Assembly: GCA_902513955.1 (NCBI GenBank) | Contig: CABXOW010000001.1 | Location: 108,278-142,109, forward strand | Length of the DNA: 33,832 bases | Direction: 5' to 3' | Source of the DNA: an uncultured Pelagibacteraceae bacterium | Lineage (GTDB): Bacteria; Pseudomonadota; Alphaproteobacteria; Pelagibacterales; Pelagibacteraceae | Part shown: positions 16,945 to 26,822 of the stretch, piece by piece | Layout of the letters: every line of letters begins with the position of its first letter | How positions within the stretch are numbered: the first letter of the stretch is position 1 | The notes under the pieces: generated by a model | Seen by the model: the letters and a program-made list of their open reading frames with translations, nothing else | Told to the model about the DNA's origin: nothing | The model's database searches: none | Position numbers and translations under genes: made by a program

Positions 16945-18394
16945 AATCATCCTCTATTAGTTTATTTAATAATCTTACACCATAACCTGTTGCACCACCT
17001 GAATTTAATGCTCCTCCATATTTTGAAAAAGCCATACCAGCTATATCTAAGTGTGCCCAGGGTGTATTGTTTAAAACAAATCTTTGTAAAAATTGTGCTG
17101 CAGTAGTTGATCCTGCTCCACCAACGTAATTAATATTTTGCATATCAGCATTTTTAGAATCAATTAATTTATCAAAATTTTTATGTAATGGCATTCTCCA
17201 TAATTTTTCATCAACCTTATCCCCAGCTTCTAGTAATTGCTTAGATAGTTTATCATCGTTTGAAAAAAGACCAGCATATTCTGAGCCAAGAGAAACTATA
17301 ATTGCACCTGTAAGTGTTGCTAAATCAACCATGAATTTAGGTTTGAATTTTTTTTCAGTGAAGGTAAGAGCATCAGCCAAAACCAATCTACCTTCTGCAT
17401 CTGTATTTAATATTTCAATTGTTTTTCCACTATATGATTTAACTATGTCTCCAGGTCTTTGGGCATTCCCGCCTGGCATATTTTCTACAAGTCCTACAAC
17501 ACCAACAGCATTAATCTTTGCTTTTCTTACAGCTAAATTTTTCATTAAACCAACTACTGTAGCAGAACCTGCCATATCATAAGTCATATCTTCCATAAAC
17601 TTGGCAGGTTTTAGTGAAATACCACCTGTATCAAAACAAACACCTTTTCCAATAAATGCTAAAGGTTTGGAATTATTTTTTGCACCATTCCATTCCATTG
17701 TGACAAGATATGATCCTCTAATACTACCTTGTCCAACTCCAAGCAAAGCATTCATACCAAGTTTTTTTAATTTCTTTTCATCGTATATATTAATTTTTAA
17801 ACCAAATTTTTTAAGTGAATTTATTCTTTTTGCATATTCATCAGGGTGCAAAATATTACCTGGCTCAGAAACAAGATCTCTTGCAAAATAAGTTCCTTCT
17901 TCTAATGCTTTAAATCTTAATTGATCCTTTGCAGATATTTTATTTTTATTTCCAATAACATTTATTGAAACAAGTTTTTTATCTTTTTTTGATTTATAAA
18001 TATTAAATTCATAAGATTTTAATTTTAATCCATGTAAAAAATATCCTGCAAAATTTTTGATTTTGCTATTAATGGTATCTGAGTTTACAAAATAATCATT
18101 TTTCTTTTTATAATCTATATTACCATGAAATTTAGCTCCCAAGTTTTCAACATCAGAAGTTTTTATATCTTTCTTAATGGACACTAAAAATATTGTTTTT
18201 TTTGAATTTATTTCAAAAAAAAGTAAATCTTTTTTTAAATCACTAGTCTTTAATAGATCTGAAATGTATAAAAATTCAGAATTTGAAATATTTTTTTTTA
18301 AGCCACTAATATTGAATTTTTCATCAACAAATAAGACAAGATTTGATGAAACCTTTTTTGAACTACTACTTTTATAATTAATTTGAATAGTCAT
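16937..18394 (-). CDS. pepA: Leucyl aminopeptidase, M17 family
   Basis: This cytosolic dizinc exopeptidase removes N-terminal residues from peptides. The N-terminal half is a variable macro-like domain. The C-terminal catalytic half has FIGKGVCFDTGGISLKP, MTYDMAGSATVVG and the signature NTDAEGRLVLADAL, giving the metal-binding Asp/Glu and catalytic Lys/Arg. I prefer the ATG at 18394 (MTIQINY), 485 residues; an upstream GTG at 18409 would add five residues. It is divergent from lptF, a pairing I recall as common in alphaproteobacteria. Confidence 0.94.
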   Translation of the reverse strand: MTIQINYKSSSSKKVSSNLVLFVDEKFNISGLKKNISNSEFLYISDLLKTSDLKKDLLFFEINSKKTIFLVSIKKDIKTSDVENLGAKFHGNIDYKKKNDYFVNSDTINSKIKNFAGYFLHGLKLKSYEFNIYKSKKDKKLVSINVIGNKNKISAKDQLRFKALEEGTYFARDLVSEPGNILHPDEYAKRINSLKKFGLKINIYDEKKLKKLGMNALLGVGQGSIRGSYLVTMEWNGAKNNSKPLAFIGKGVCFDTGGISLKPAKFMEDMTYDMAGSATVVGLMKNLAVRKAKINAVGVVGLVENMPGGNAQRPGDIVKSYSGKTIEILNTDAEGRLVLADALTFTEKKFKPKFMVDLATLTGAIIVSLGSEYAGLFSNDDKLSKQLLEAGDKVDEKLWRMPLHKNFDKLIDSKNADMQNINYVGGAGSTTAAQFLQRFVLNNTPWAHLDIAGMAFSKYGGALNSGGATGYGVRLLNKLIEDDYE

Positions 18395-18455
18395 AAATTT
18401 TAAATACACTCAATGCGAGTAGAGTGCTATATATTGTTAAAATTAGAACATTTCA

Positions 18456-19580
18456 ATGAAAAAAATTATATTTAGAAAATTATTATTAGACTGTTTAACG
18501 TTTTTCTTTTTAGCTCTATTTGGCATCAGTGCAATTATTTGGGTTTTTCAAGCAGTAAATTTTTTAGATATAATGATTGAGGATGGTAGAAATTATAATG
18601 TTTATTTTAATTATACATTATTAAATTTTCCAAAGATTATTAGTAGAATCTTACCTTTTGCGCTGTTTTTTAGTTTCTCGTATACATTCTTAAAGTACGA
18701 GAACAATAATGAATTAATTATTTTTTGGAATCATGGCATAAATAAACTGCAAGTAATTAATTTTTTTTTCTGGATTTCAATTTTAATTATGTTGTTACAA
18801 ATTATTCTTGTTTCATTTGTTGTGCCAAAGTCTCAGGAATTAGCAAGATCGAAGTTAAGAAGTTCAAACGTCGATTATTTTGAAAGTTTAATAAAGCCCA
18901 AAAAATTTAATGATACTATTAAAGGGCTAACTATTTATGCAGAGGATAAAGATATAAATAAAGAATTTAAAAATATATATATAAAAAAAAATAATTCTAC
19001 TTCGGGATTTCAAATCACTTTTGCAAAAAAAGGAGTTTTTGAATTAAAAGGTAATAAAAGAATTTTAGTTCTGTATGATGGACAAACATTAAATCAAAAC
19101 GGTAAAAATATTACCAATTTTGATTTTTCTAAATCAGATTTTGGATTAGCAAATATGGACTCTCATCTTGTTACTCATAAAAAAATTCAAGAACTATCAA
19201 CAATCTCATTAATAAATTGTTTACAATTTATTTTAAAAATAAAAAAAAAAGAAATAAAAGATTGTTATCATGATAACCCTAGAAACGTTTATAAAGAATT
19301 ATTTAAAAGATTAATTAATCCTCTTTATTTACCAGTTTTAATTTTAATTTCGTTAATGTTGATTTTAAACTCAAAAGAAAATCTTAAATATAATAAGAAT
19401 AAATATCTAATTTTTTTTATTGGCTTTATAATAATTATCTTATCTGAAAGCTCTCTTGGTTATATTACTGATAATTTAATTAAAAATATTTCAATATTAA
19501 TTTTACCATTAATTTTAACTTTATTAGTTTACTTGGTGTATATTTATAAATTGAGTTTAATTTATAGAAAAATTTTATAA
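18456..19580 (+). CDS. lptF: LPS export ABC transporter permease LptF
   Basis: LptF and LptG form the membrane part of the LptB2FG transporter that extracts LPS from the inner membrane. The 374-residue protein has the YjgP/YjgQ layout: TM helices at about 12-32 and 50-75, a third near 105-130, a periplasmic beta-jellyroll region (about 140-265), then three C-terminal TM helices (about 285-372). Motifs include IWVFQAVNFLDI and PFALFFSFSYTF. Its stop overlaps the lptG ATG (TAATG). The ATPase gene lptB is not in this window. Confidence 0.92.
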   Translation: MKKIIFRKLLLDCLTFFFLALFGISAIIWVFQAVNFLDIMIEDGRNYNVYFNYTLLNFPKIISRILPFALFFSFSYTFLKYENNNELIIFWNHGINKLQVINFFFWISILIMLLQIILVSFVVPKSQELARSKLRSSNVDYFESLIKPKKFNDTIKGLTIYAEDKDINKEFKNIYIKKNNSTSGFQITFAKKGVFELKGNKRILVLYDGQTLNQNGKNITNFDFSKSDFGLANMDSHLVTHKKIQELSTISLINCLQFILKIKKKEIKDCYHDNPRNVYKELFKRLINPLYLPVLILISLMLILNSKENLKYNKNKYLIFFIGFIIIILSESSLGYITDNLIKNISILILPLILTLLVYLVYIYKLSLIYRKIL

Positions 19581-20653
19581 TGAAAACTTATACAAAATTT
19601 TTAGTAACTGGATTTGTAAAATCATTTTTAAATGTTTTTCTTGTAATGACGTGTCTTGTATTTATCCTAAACATACTTAAAGAAATAGAGTTTTTTAGTA
19701 CCAAAGAAGTAAATTCGTTTTACCCTATCTACCTATCGATTATGAGTTCGCCGTCTATTATTTTCGAAATGTTTCCTTTTATTTTTTTAATAGGAACGCA
19801 ATTTTTTTTTATAAAATTATTTAATAATGATGAAATAAATATTTTTAAATATTCTGGACTAAAAAATATTAAAATAATTAATATATTGAGTTTGGTCAGT
19901 TTTTTGATTGGAATACTAACTATTACAGTATTTTATTCACTTTCCTCTAATCTGCAGCATTATTATATACAAATAAAAAATCAATTTTCTGAAGATAAGA
20001 TTTATTTAGCAGTAATTAATAAGAATGGTTTATGGATTAAAGATGTCGTAGATGATCAAGTAAGTATAATAAATTCATCAAAAGTAAATAATAATTTTTT
20101 AACCAACACATTCATAACAACTTTTGATAAAGAATTTAACTTAGTTGAAAGTATAAGCAGTGACAAGATTGATATAAAAAAAAATGAATGGCTAATTTAC
20201 GATGCAACAATTTTTAAAGATAATGTAAGTCATAAGATTGATTTATTAAAGTTTAGATCTAATTTTGATCAAAAAAGAATTGAAAGCTTATTTTCAAATC
20301 TATCCTCTCTATCATTATTAAAACTTATTGATTTAAGAAAAAACTATAAATCATTAAACTATTCGACTGTGGATGTGGACATGCAGATTTATAAAATTGC
20401 AACATATCCTTTATTTCTAGTAATAATGACAATTTTATCATCAATCATAATGCTCAATACAAAAAAATCTAATAGCAAAGTTATTAAAATAATTATTGGT
20501 TTATTTTTTTCAGTTGTAATTTATTATATAAACAACCTTTTTAATGTAATGGGATCAACTGAAAAAATTCCATTAATGGTTTCAGTATGGACGCCGATAA
20601 TTTTTTTGGCTTTAGTAAATTTAATAATGTTAATAAATATTAATGAAAAATAA
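19580..20653 (+). CDS. lptG: LPS export ABC transporter permease LptG
   Basis: This is the 357-residue partner of LptF, with the same topology: N-terminal TM helices (about 10-35 and 55-80), a third near 98-120, a periplasmic region with YLAVINKNGLWIKDV, and three TM helices toward the end (about 270-353). The family-typical P-IIFEMFPFIFLIGTQFFF segment is visible. It overlaps lptD by 11 bp, so the inner-membrane permeases and the outer-membrane receiver are produced from one message. Confidence 0.91.
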   Translation: MKTYTKFLVTGFVKSFLNVFLVMTCLVFILNILKEIEFFSTKEVNSFYPIYLSIMSSPSIIFEMFPFIFLIGTQFFFIKLFNNDEINIFKYSGLKNIKIINILSLVSFLIGILTITVFYSLSSNLQHYYIQIKNQFSEDKIYLAVINKNGLWIKDVVDDQVSIINSSKVNNNFLTNTFITTFDKEFNLVESISSDKIDIKKNEWLIYDATIFKDNVSHKIDLLKFRSNFDQKRIESLFSNLSSLSLLKLIDLRKNYKSLNYSTVDVDMQIYKIATYPLFLVIMTILSSIIMLNTKKSNSKVIKIIIGLFFSVVIYYINNLFNVMGSTEKIPLMVSVWTPIIFLALVNLIMLININEK

Positions 20654-23525
20654 GTTTAGATATTTTCTTTTAATTATATTTTGTAGTTTGCTAACATTAA
20701 AAGCTGTCAATGCAAATGAACCATTCGTGTTCAATGTAACTGAAATTGAAATTTTAGAAAATGGAAATCAAGTTAATGGATATAAAGGTGGCACAGCAAC
20801 TTCTGAAGATGGTAGCACAATTACTGCTGAAAATTTCTTTTACAATAAGCTCACAAATATTTTAGAGGCAATTGGTACTGTAAAATATGTAGATGTTTCA
20901 AATAATATTATTATCACATCTGACAAAGCAATTTATTTTAAAAATAATGAAAAAGTATACACAATTGGAAATTCTAAAGCTTTTAATGATAATAATACTA
21001 TCACAGCTTCTAGTCTTGAATATGATAAAATAAATAATATTTTTAAAGCAAAAAAAGATGCGGTAGTTAATGATCTTGAAAAAGATACAACAATTTATGC
21101 AGATGAAATTACCTATTTTAAAAACGATGAAAAAACATACGCGATAGGAAATTCTAAAGCTGTTAACAAAAACAATACTATCACAGCTTCTAGTCTTGAA
21201 TATGATAAAATAAATAATATTTTTAAAGCAAAAAAAGATGCGGTAGTTAATGATCTTGAAAAAGATACAACAATTTATGCAGATGAAATTACCTATTTTA
21301 AAAACGATGAAAAAGTTTTTACTGAAGGAAAAACTAAAGCTTTAATTGAAAAAAAATATATATTTAATTCAGAAGATGTTACTTATTTAAGAAATACTGA
21401 AAAATTATTCTCTCAAAAAAAGTCAACTGTAGAAGATGACAATGGGAATAATTATAAACTAGACAATTTTTTCTATAATATTGATAAAGAACTTCTAAAG
21501 GGAAAAGGAGTGGAAGTTTTAGCAAAAGTTGACGAAAATAAAACTGATAAGTATTTTTTTTCAGAAGGATTTTTTAATTTTAAAGATAAAAGCCATTTGG
21601 CTAAAGAAACTAAAATTAAAACACATAAAGATGTGTTTGGTGACGAAAATCAAGATCCAAGAATATATGGTTCGTCTTCTTTCAGTGATCAAAATAAAAC
21701 TGTTGTTAATAACGGACTTTTTACTAGTTGTAAAATTAATGACAATTGTCCTCCATGGAGCATAAAGGCGGAAAAAATAACACATGACAAAATCAAAAAG
21801 GATATGATTTATAAAAATGCAATTCTAAAAATTTATGATGTGCCTGTTTTGTATTTCCCAAAGTTTTTTCACCCAGATCCATCGGTGAAAAGAAGAAGTG
21901 GATTTTTACAACCACAATTTAATAATTCTGAAACCTTAGGTTCATCACTTTACATTCCCTATTTTAAAACTTTAGGGCCTGACAAAGATTTAACAATTAA
22001 GCCAACATTTTTTGAAAAACTTAAAAAATTTGAAAAAGAAAAATATATCCTACAAAGTGAATTTAGAAAGAAAGGAAAAAATTCTTCTCTTATCGCAGAT
22101 TTTGCTTTTTTAAGAGATTACAAATCTTCAACAGATAATAAATTTAAAAATATTAATCATTTATTTTTAAATTACACAAATGATTTAAAAATTCCAAATT
22201 ATTTAAATAGTAAATTTGATGCTCAAGTTGAAAAGGTTACTAATGATACATATCTAAAAGTATTTCAAAATAATCTGTTTGACACTCCAGTAATGCCAGG
22301 GAGTCAAACAACAATGAATTCAAACCTAAAATTATACCTTGAAAAAGAAGATCAAAACTTAACAACTGGTGTTGAGGTTTATGAAAATTTAGGAACAAAA
22401 CATAGTGACAGATATCAATATACTTTACCTTACTATGATTTTTCAAAAAATTTAACTTCAGTACTTCCAGATGAGTCTTTTTACGGGTCTCTTAATTTTA
22501 CTTCGAGTGGTAGCAATAAACTCATAAATACTAATAATTTAAAAACCACAATTAGCAACACTCTTAACTATAGTTCTCCTGATTTTATATCTAATCTGGG
22601 ATTTAAGAGTAATTTTAATTTATATCTTGCAAATAAAAATACTGTTGCAAAAAATGATGCAACTTACACCTCGGATCCGCAAATCGATGGAATGAGTATG
22701 CTATTATTTGATACCAGCATACCGTTAGTAAAATATAATGATATGAGTACAGAGACTATAACACCCAGATTTTCTTTTAGAGTAAATCCTGGAAATAATA
22801 TGAATGATTATAGTGAGGAGAAAAAAAATGTTAGTGTAACTAATGCATTTGATTTAAATAGACTTGGTCTTTCAGATGATTATGAGGCTGGAAGATCACT
22901 AACATTAGGTCTAGGTTATAAGTTTAATGAAAATGATGCATACAAAAATGAAGACTCCAAAGACAAATATTTTGAGTTTAAGTTAGCGACAGTTATTAGA
23001 GATCAAATAGAAACCGAAATACCATCAAGTTCAACAATTAATCGAAAAAATTCCAATCTATTTGGGTCAATTGATAATAGAATGTTTGAAAATGTAAATT
23101 TATCTTACAGCTTTTCAATAGATAATGATATGAAAACTATAAATAACAACAATATTGAAGCAGAAGTTTCAATAAACAATTTTGTTACATCTTTTAATTT
23201 TATTGAAAATAGAAATGAACTAGGGTCAACACATTTAATATCAAATTCAACTGAATATAAAGTAAACGATAATATATCGCTTAAATTTTCAACAAGAAGA
23301 AATAAAGAAATTAATTTAACAGAATATTATAATTTAAGTTATGAGTATAAAAATGACTGTTTAACAGCAGCATTAAAATTTAATAAAACCTTTTACCAAG
23401 ATAAAGATTTAGTTCCAACTGAAGATTTATTTTTTACAATAACACTAATTCCTCTTACAACTTATGAAAGAGAAATATATAAAAAAGTACCTGGGTCTCC
23501 TGGTTTGAAGGGTTGGTTTAGATAA
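20643..23525 (+). CDS. lptD: LPS-assembly protein LptD with an expanded N-terminal domain
   Basis: LptD is the outer-membrane barrel that, with LptE, inserts LPS into the outer leaflet. At 960 residues it is longer than the E. coli protein (784). A signal peptide (about 1-25, ending VNAN-E) is followed by an OstA/LptA-like beta-jellyroll. This region is expanded by 60-residue repeats (about 100-230). Then comes the conserved barrel entry: TSCKINDNCPPWSIKAEKIT, VPVLYFPKFFHPDPSVKRRSGFLQP and a strand-rich barrel to the C-terminal GSPGLKGWFR. Cys residues in TSCKINDNCPPW and one near the C terminus (NDCLTAAL) could form the disulfides needed for LptD assembly. It overlaps lptG and abuts surA. 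Confidence 0.93.
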   Translation: MKNKFRYFLLIIFCSLLTLKAVNANEPFVFNVTEIEILENGNQVNGYKGGTATSEDGSTITAENFFYNKLTNILEAIGTVKYVDVSNNIIITSDKAIYFKNNEKVYTIGNSKAFNDNNTITASSLEYDKINNIFKAKKDAVVNDLEKDTTIYADEITYFKNDEKTYAIGNSKAVNKNNTITASSLEYDKINNIFKAKKDAVVNDLEKDTTIYADEITYFKNDEKVFTEGKTKALIEKKYIFNSEDVTYLRNTEKLFSQKKSTVEDDNGNNYKLDNFFYNIDKELLKGKGVEVLAKVDENKTDKYFFSEGFFNFKDKSHLAKETKIKTHKDVFGDENQDPRIYGSSSFSDQNKTVVNNGLFTSCKINDNCPPWSIKAEKITHDKIKKDMIYKNAILKIYDVPVLYFPKFFHPDPSVKRRSGFLQPQFNNSETLGSSLYIPYFKTLGPDKDLTIKPTFFEKLKKFEKEKYILQSEFRKKGKNSSLIADFAFLRDYKSSTDNKFKNINHLFLNYTNDLKIPNYLNSKFDAQVEKVTNDTYLKVFQNNLFDTPVMPGSQTTMNSNLKLYLEKEDQNLTTGVEVYENLGTKHSDRYQYTLPYYDFSKNLTSVLPDESFYGSLNFTSSGSNKLINTNNLKTTISNTLNYSSPDFISNLGFKSNFNLYLANKNTVAKNDATYTSDPQIDGMSMLLFDTSIPLVKYNDMSTETITPRFSFRVNPGNNMNDYSEEKKNVSVTNAFDLNRLGLSDDYEAGRSLTLGLGYKFNENDAYKNEDSKDKYFEFKLATVIRDQIETEIPSSSTINRKNSNLFGSIDNRMFENVNLSYSFSIDNDMKTINNNNIEAEVSINNFVTSFNFIENRNELGSTHLISNSTEYKVNDNISLKFSTRRNKEINLTEYYNLSYEYKNDCLTAALKFNKTFYQDKDLVPTEDLFFTITLIPLTTYEREIYKKVPGSPGLKGWFR
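20994..21134 (+). repeat. Perfect direct repeat in lptD, copy 1
   Basis: These 141 bp are identical, base for base, to 21174-21314, at a period of exactly 180 bp (60 codons). The copies encode NTITASSLEYDKINNIFKAK through FKNDEK. No synonymous differences have accumulated, so the duplication or a gene-conversion event is recent. Confidence 0.95.
21174..21314 (+). repeat. Perfect direct repeat in lptD, copy 2
   Basis: This is the second identical copy. Diverged flanking sequence (TYFKNDEK/YFKNNEK and IGNSKAx) shows that the 60-residue unit continues less perfectly on both sides, giving about three units in all. Confidence 0.95.
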
Positions 23526-24458
23526 ATGTTAAAAAATAAAATTTTAATATTTTTAACTCTTGTTTTTTTTTCTTATAATACAAATATATTAAGTCTTGAA
23601 AATAAAATATTATTAAAAATTGAAAATCAAATAATCACTAGCTTGGATATAGATAATGAATACAAATATCTAATTGCTTTAAATCAAAATTTAAAAAATT
23701 CAACAAAAGAGGATATAATTAAACTTTCAAAGAGATCAATTATTCAAGAAAAAATAAAGAGAATTGAGATTGAAAAAAACTTTAATAACCCAAAAATACC
23801 TCAAGAATTTTTAGAACAAATTATAAAAAGTATTTATTCAAGAATTGGGATGAATAATTTAAATGAGTTTAAGGAATATTTGAAAATAAATAACGTTAAT
23901 TTTGAAGATGTAAAAAAAAAATTAGAAATTGAAGCGTTATGGAATGAGTTAATTTTGATTAAATTTTCTTCAAAAATAAAAATTAATGAAGAAAATCTTA
24001 AAGATAAAATACAAAAAGATAATAATAAATATTTAAAATCATATTTGTTATCAGAAATTTTATTTGAAATTTCAAATTTAAAAGATTTGGATAAAAAATT
24101 TATAGAAATAAGTGACGCAATAAAAGATAAGGGTTTTGATTTTGCTGCATTAAAATTTAGTTTATCCCAAACATCTAATCTTGGAGGTAAATTAGATTGG
24201 ATCAATGAAAATTCTCTAAATAAAAATATTAAAGAGGCAATTAAAAATCTAAAAATTGATGATTTTACAAAACCAATTGTAGTACCAGGTGGTTTTTTGA
24301 TTTTACAAATTAACGATATAAAAAAAACTAAAATTGAAGTTAATGTTGAAAAAGAATTAAAAAAATTAGTTAATTTTGAAAGAAATAATCAATTAAATCA
24401 ACATTCAAAAATTTATTTCAACAAGATTAAAAAAAACTTAGAAATTAATGAATTATAA
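23526..24458 (+). CDS. surA: SurA-like periplasmic peptidyl-prolyl isomerase / chaperone
   Basis: SurA-type proteins escort outer-membrane proteins through the periplasm. The 310-residue protein has a signal peptide (about 1-25), an N-terminal helical chaperone region beginning ILLKIENQIITSLDIDNEYK, and a single parvulin-like domain (about 165-270). That domain contains SEILFEI, FDFAALKFSLSQTSNLGGKLDWI and PGGFLILQINDI. It is shorter than E. coli SurA, which has two parvulin domains. Its position directly behind lptD, a SurA client, supports the assignment. It overlaps pdxA by 11 bp. Confidence 0.88.
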   Translation: MLKNKILIFLTLVFFSYNTNILSLENKILLKIENQIITSLDIDNEYKYLIALNQNLKNSTKEDIIKLSKRSIIQEKIKRIEIEKNFNNPKIPQEFLEQIIKSIYSRIGMNNLNEFKEYLKINNVNFEDVKKKLEIEALWNELILIKFSSKIKINEENLKDKIQKDNNKYLKSYLLSEILFEISNLKDLDKKFIEISDAIKDKGFDFAALKFSLSQTSNLGGKLDWINENSLNKNIKEAIKNLKIDDFTKPIVVPGGFLILQINDIKKTKIEVNVEKELKKLVNFERNNQLNQHSKIYFNKIKKNLEINEL

Positions 24459-25407
24459 ACCAATAATAATTGTTGCTGGTGAGCCAAACAGTGTTTTTTT
24501 TGAACTTTTTTTCAATGTTATAAAAAAGAATATTAAATCGCCTATAATCTTAATTGCCTCAAAAAAATTAGTTTTAAACCAAGCTAAAATTTTAAAAAAG
24601 AATATTAAATTTAATTTAATTCATGATTTGAATTTAATTAAAAAAAGAAAAAATTTAAAAAAAATAAATTTAATAAATGTAGATTTTAATCAATCACAAG
24701 CATTTGATAAAATTACATCGAAATCTAATAATTATATCGCTTCCTGTTTTGATATAGCAATTAATTTACTAAAAAATAACGTTAGTAATAAATTAATTAA
24801 TGGACCTATTTCTAAAAAAACTTTTTTAAAAAATAAATTTAATGGAGTTACAGAATATCTGGCAAAAAAAACCAATACGAAAAAGTTTGCAATGATAATA
24901 TATAATAAAGATCTTTCTGTTTGTCCTTTAACTACTCACCTTCCAATTAAATATGTATCAAAAAAAATTAATAAGCTAGAAATTATTAATAAAGTAAAGC
25001 TAATTAATAACTTTTGGAAAAAAACATTTAATAGAAAAGTAAAAATTGGCATCACAGGTTTGAATCCCCATTGCGAAAGTATAGATAAATTTAATGAAGA
25101 CATAAAAATTATCGTACCAGCTATTAAAAATTTAAAAAATCTTAATTATGATATTGAAGGACCATTTCCTGCAGATACAGTTTTTTTAAAAAACAACAGA
25201 AAAAAATTTAATTTGATAATTGGCATGTATCATGATCAAGTACTTACCCCAATTAAAACTTTATATGAATATGATGCCATAAACATAACTATTGGTCTTC
25301 CTTTTTTAAGAGTTTCACCAGATCACGGTCCTAATGAATCTATGATTGGGAAAAATAAATCTAATTACTTAAGTTTACTTAATTCAATTAAATTCCTAGA
25401 CTTTTAA
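24448..25407 (+). CDS. pdxA: 4-hydroxythreonine-4-phosphate dehydrogenase
   Basis: PdxA oxidises 4-phosphohydroxythreonine in the DXP-dependent pathway to pyridoxal phosphate. The 319-residue protein has the family landmarks IIVAGEPNSV at the N terminus, NGPISKKTF, metal-binding His residues in TTHLPIKYV and GMYHDQVLTPIKTL, ITGLNPHCES, and the C-terminal RVSPDHGPNESMIGKNKSN. Its stop TAA is directly followed by the rsmA GTG. The surA-pdxA-rsmA order is shared with E. coli and many proteobacteria. Confidence 0.95.
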   Translation: MNYKPIIIVAGEPNSVFFELFFNVIKKNIKSPIILIASKKLVLNQAKILKKNIKFNLIHDLNLIKKRKNLKKINLINVDFNQSQAFDKITSKSNNYIASCFDIAINLLKNNVSNKLINGPISKKTFLKNKFNGVTEYLAKKTNTKKFAMIIYNKDLSVCPLTTHLPIKYVSKKINKLEIINKVKLINNFWKKTFNRKVKIGITGLNPHCESIDKFNEDIKIIVPAIKNLKNLNYDIEGPFPADTVFLKNNRKKFNLIIGMYHDQVLTPIKTLYEYDAINITIGLPFLRVSPDHGPNESMIGKNKSNYLSLLNSIKFLDF

Positions 25408-26193
25408 GTGATTAAAGCAAAAAAAAGTTTAGGTCAAAATTTTTTAATCGATAAAGATATAATTAATAAAATAATTAAAACTGTTCCCATTGCTAATAAT
25501 GAAATCTTAGAAGTTGGTCCTGGCACAGGAAACTTAACTAGAGAAATTTTAAAAAATAACCCAAAAAAGATTTTCCTCGTTGAAAAAGATACTTTTTTGG
25601 CAGAATCCTTAAAAAAAATAATTAATGAAAAGGTTACAATTTTCAATAAAGATATACTTAAATTTGATGAAAACTCATTATCTCAAAATAAAATTATAGT
25701 ATTTGGAAACTTACCTTACAATATTTCAACAGAAATATTAAGTACATGGATAATAAATTTAAAAAAAGATTATTGGTTTTCTGATCTTATTTTAATGTTT
25801 CAGAAAGAAGTTGCTGATAGAATTATAGCTAAATTTAATACTTCTGCTTATGGAAGATTATCAATATTAGCAAATTGGAGACTTAATATAAATAAAATTT
25901 GCGATATATTACCTGAAAGTTTTTCTCCAAGACCTAAAATAGAAAGTTCTTTAATTCATTTTACTCCCAAAAAAAACTTTGCTGCAATTAAAGATCCTGC
26001 AAATTTAGAAAAAATTACAAGAATATTTTTTAACCATAGAAGAAAGATGTTAAAAAAACCATTTAATAAAATATTTAATGGAAAAACTGATTTAATTAAT
26101 AAATTTGATATTGATTTAAATTTAAGGCCTCAAAACTTAGATTTTGAGACTTATTATAAATTAACAATTGAGTATGAAAATTTAAGAAGTTAA
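25408..26193 (+). CDS. rsmA: 16S rRNA dimethyladenosine transferase
   Basis: RsmA (KsgA) dimethylates two adjacent adenines near the 3' end of 16S rRNA during 30S maturation. The 261-residue protein starts at a GTG ([15 protein letters not shown]), the conserved family start, with no spacer after pdxA. The SAM-binding loop is [10 protein letters not shown], and the catalytic NLPYNIS begins at about residue 101. [15 protein letters not shown] and FNHRRKML are typical C-terminal motifs. The stop overlaps the convergent gmk by 12 bp. Confidence 0.96.
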   Translation: MIKAKKSLGQNFLIDKDIINKIIKTVPIANNEILEVGPGTGNLTREILKNNPKKIFLVEKDTFLAESLKKIINEKVTIFNKDILKFDENSLSQNKIIVFGNLPYNISTEILSTWIINLKKDYWFSDLILMFQKEVADRIIAKFNTSAYGRLSILANWRLNINKICDILPESFSPRPKIESSLIHFTPKKNFAAIKDPANLEKITRIFFNHRRKMLKKPFNKIFNGKTDLINKFDIDLNLRPQNLDFETYYKLTIEYENLRS

Positions 26194-26814
26194 TTTTTCA
26201 ACGTGATTTCTAATATATTCTAAATCATAATCTTTAGAGCCATTTGATATTTCAGCTTTAATTAAATTAGAAATTTTAAAATAACAATTTTCTAAATTGT
26301 CATTTATGACTACATAATCATAGTTTATCCAATGCAAAACATCTCTTCCAAATTGTTTCATTCTTTCTTCAGCAATTAATTTATCCTTCATATCTCTATT
26401 TGATAGTCTTTCAAATAAAGCTTCTTTACTTGGAGGTAATATAAAAAATGTTACCAACTTATAATCTAACTTTATATTTTTAATCTGATCTGCTCCTTGC
26501 CAATCAATATCAAATAAAACATTTTTTCCATTATTTAATCTATCAATAACAGGTGTTCTAGTTGTTCCATAAAAATTATTAAATACTTTTGCATATTCAA
26601 GAAATTCTTGATTTTTAATAAGTCTTTTAAATTCATTTTCATTAACAAAATAATAATCTTTATTATTTATTTCATCAGGTCTTGGTTGACGAGTTGTGTG
26701 TGAAATGGAGATTTCATAGTTATCCATTTTGGATAACATTTTAACTAATGTGGTTTTACCCGCTCCAGATGGAGAGGATAAAACAATCATTACCCCATCA
26801 TTTTCTGAGGGCAT
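26182..26814 (-). CDS. gmk: Guanylate kinase
   Basis: Gmk phosphorylates GMP to GDP. The 210-residue protein has the P-loop [11 protein letters not shown] near residues 13-23, the GMP-binding [22 protein letters not shown], and the [10 protein letters not shown] segment. The ATG at 26814 lies 8 bp behind the acpP stop, making it the last gene of fabD-fabG-acpP-gmk. In the alphaproteobacterial arrangement I know, fabF and mltG usually come between acpP and gmk; they are absent here. Confidence 0.96.
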   Translation of the reverse strand: MPSENDGVMIVLSSPSGAGKTTLVKMLSKMDNYEISISHTTRQPRPDEINNKDYYFVNENEFKRLIKNQEFLEYAKVFNNFYGTTRTPVIDRLNNGKNVLFDIDWQGADQIKNIKLDYKLVTFFILPPSKEALFERLSNRDMKDKLIAEERMKQFGRDVLHWINYDYVVINDNLENCYFKISNLIKAEISNGSKDYDLEYIRNHVEKLTS

Positions 26815-26822
26815 TTAAATTA

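Noticed and set aside
17331-17891. Plus-strand frames opposite pepA at 17331-17582 and 17601-17891
   Set aside because: They lie wholly inside the conserved catalytic half of pepA and resemble no family; they are shadows.
20994-21314. The lptD repeat as a CRISPR or mobile element
   Set aside because: There are two long in-frame copies inside a coding sequence, with no short repeats, no spacers, no inverted ends and no transposase.
23834-24205. 123-codon minus-strand frame opposite surA
   Set aside because: surA has a signal peptide, a parvulin domain and operon context; the opposite frame has no recognisable motif or start signal.
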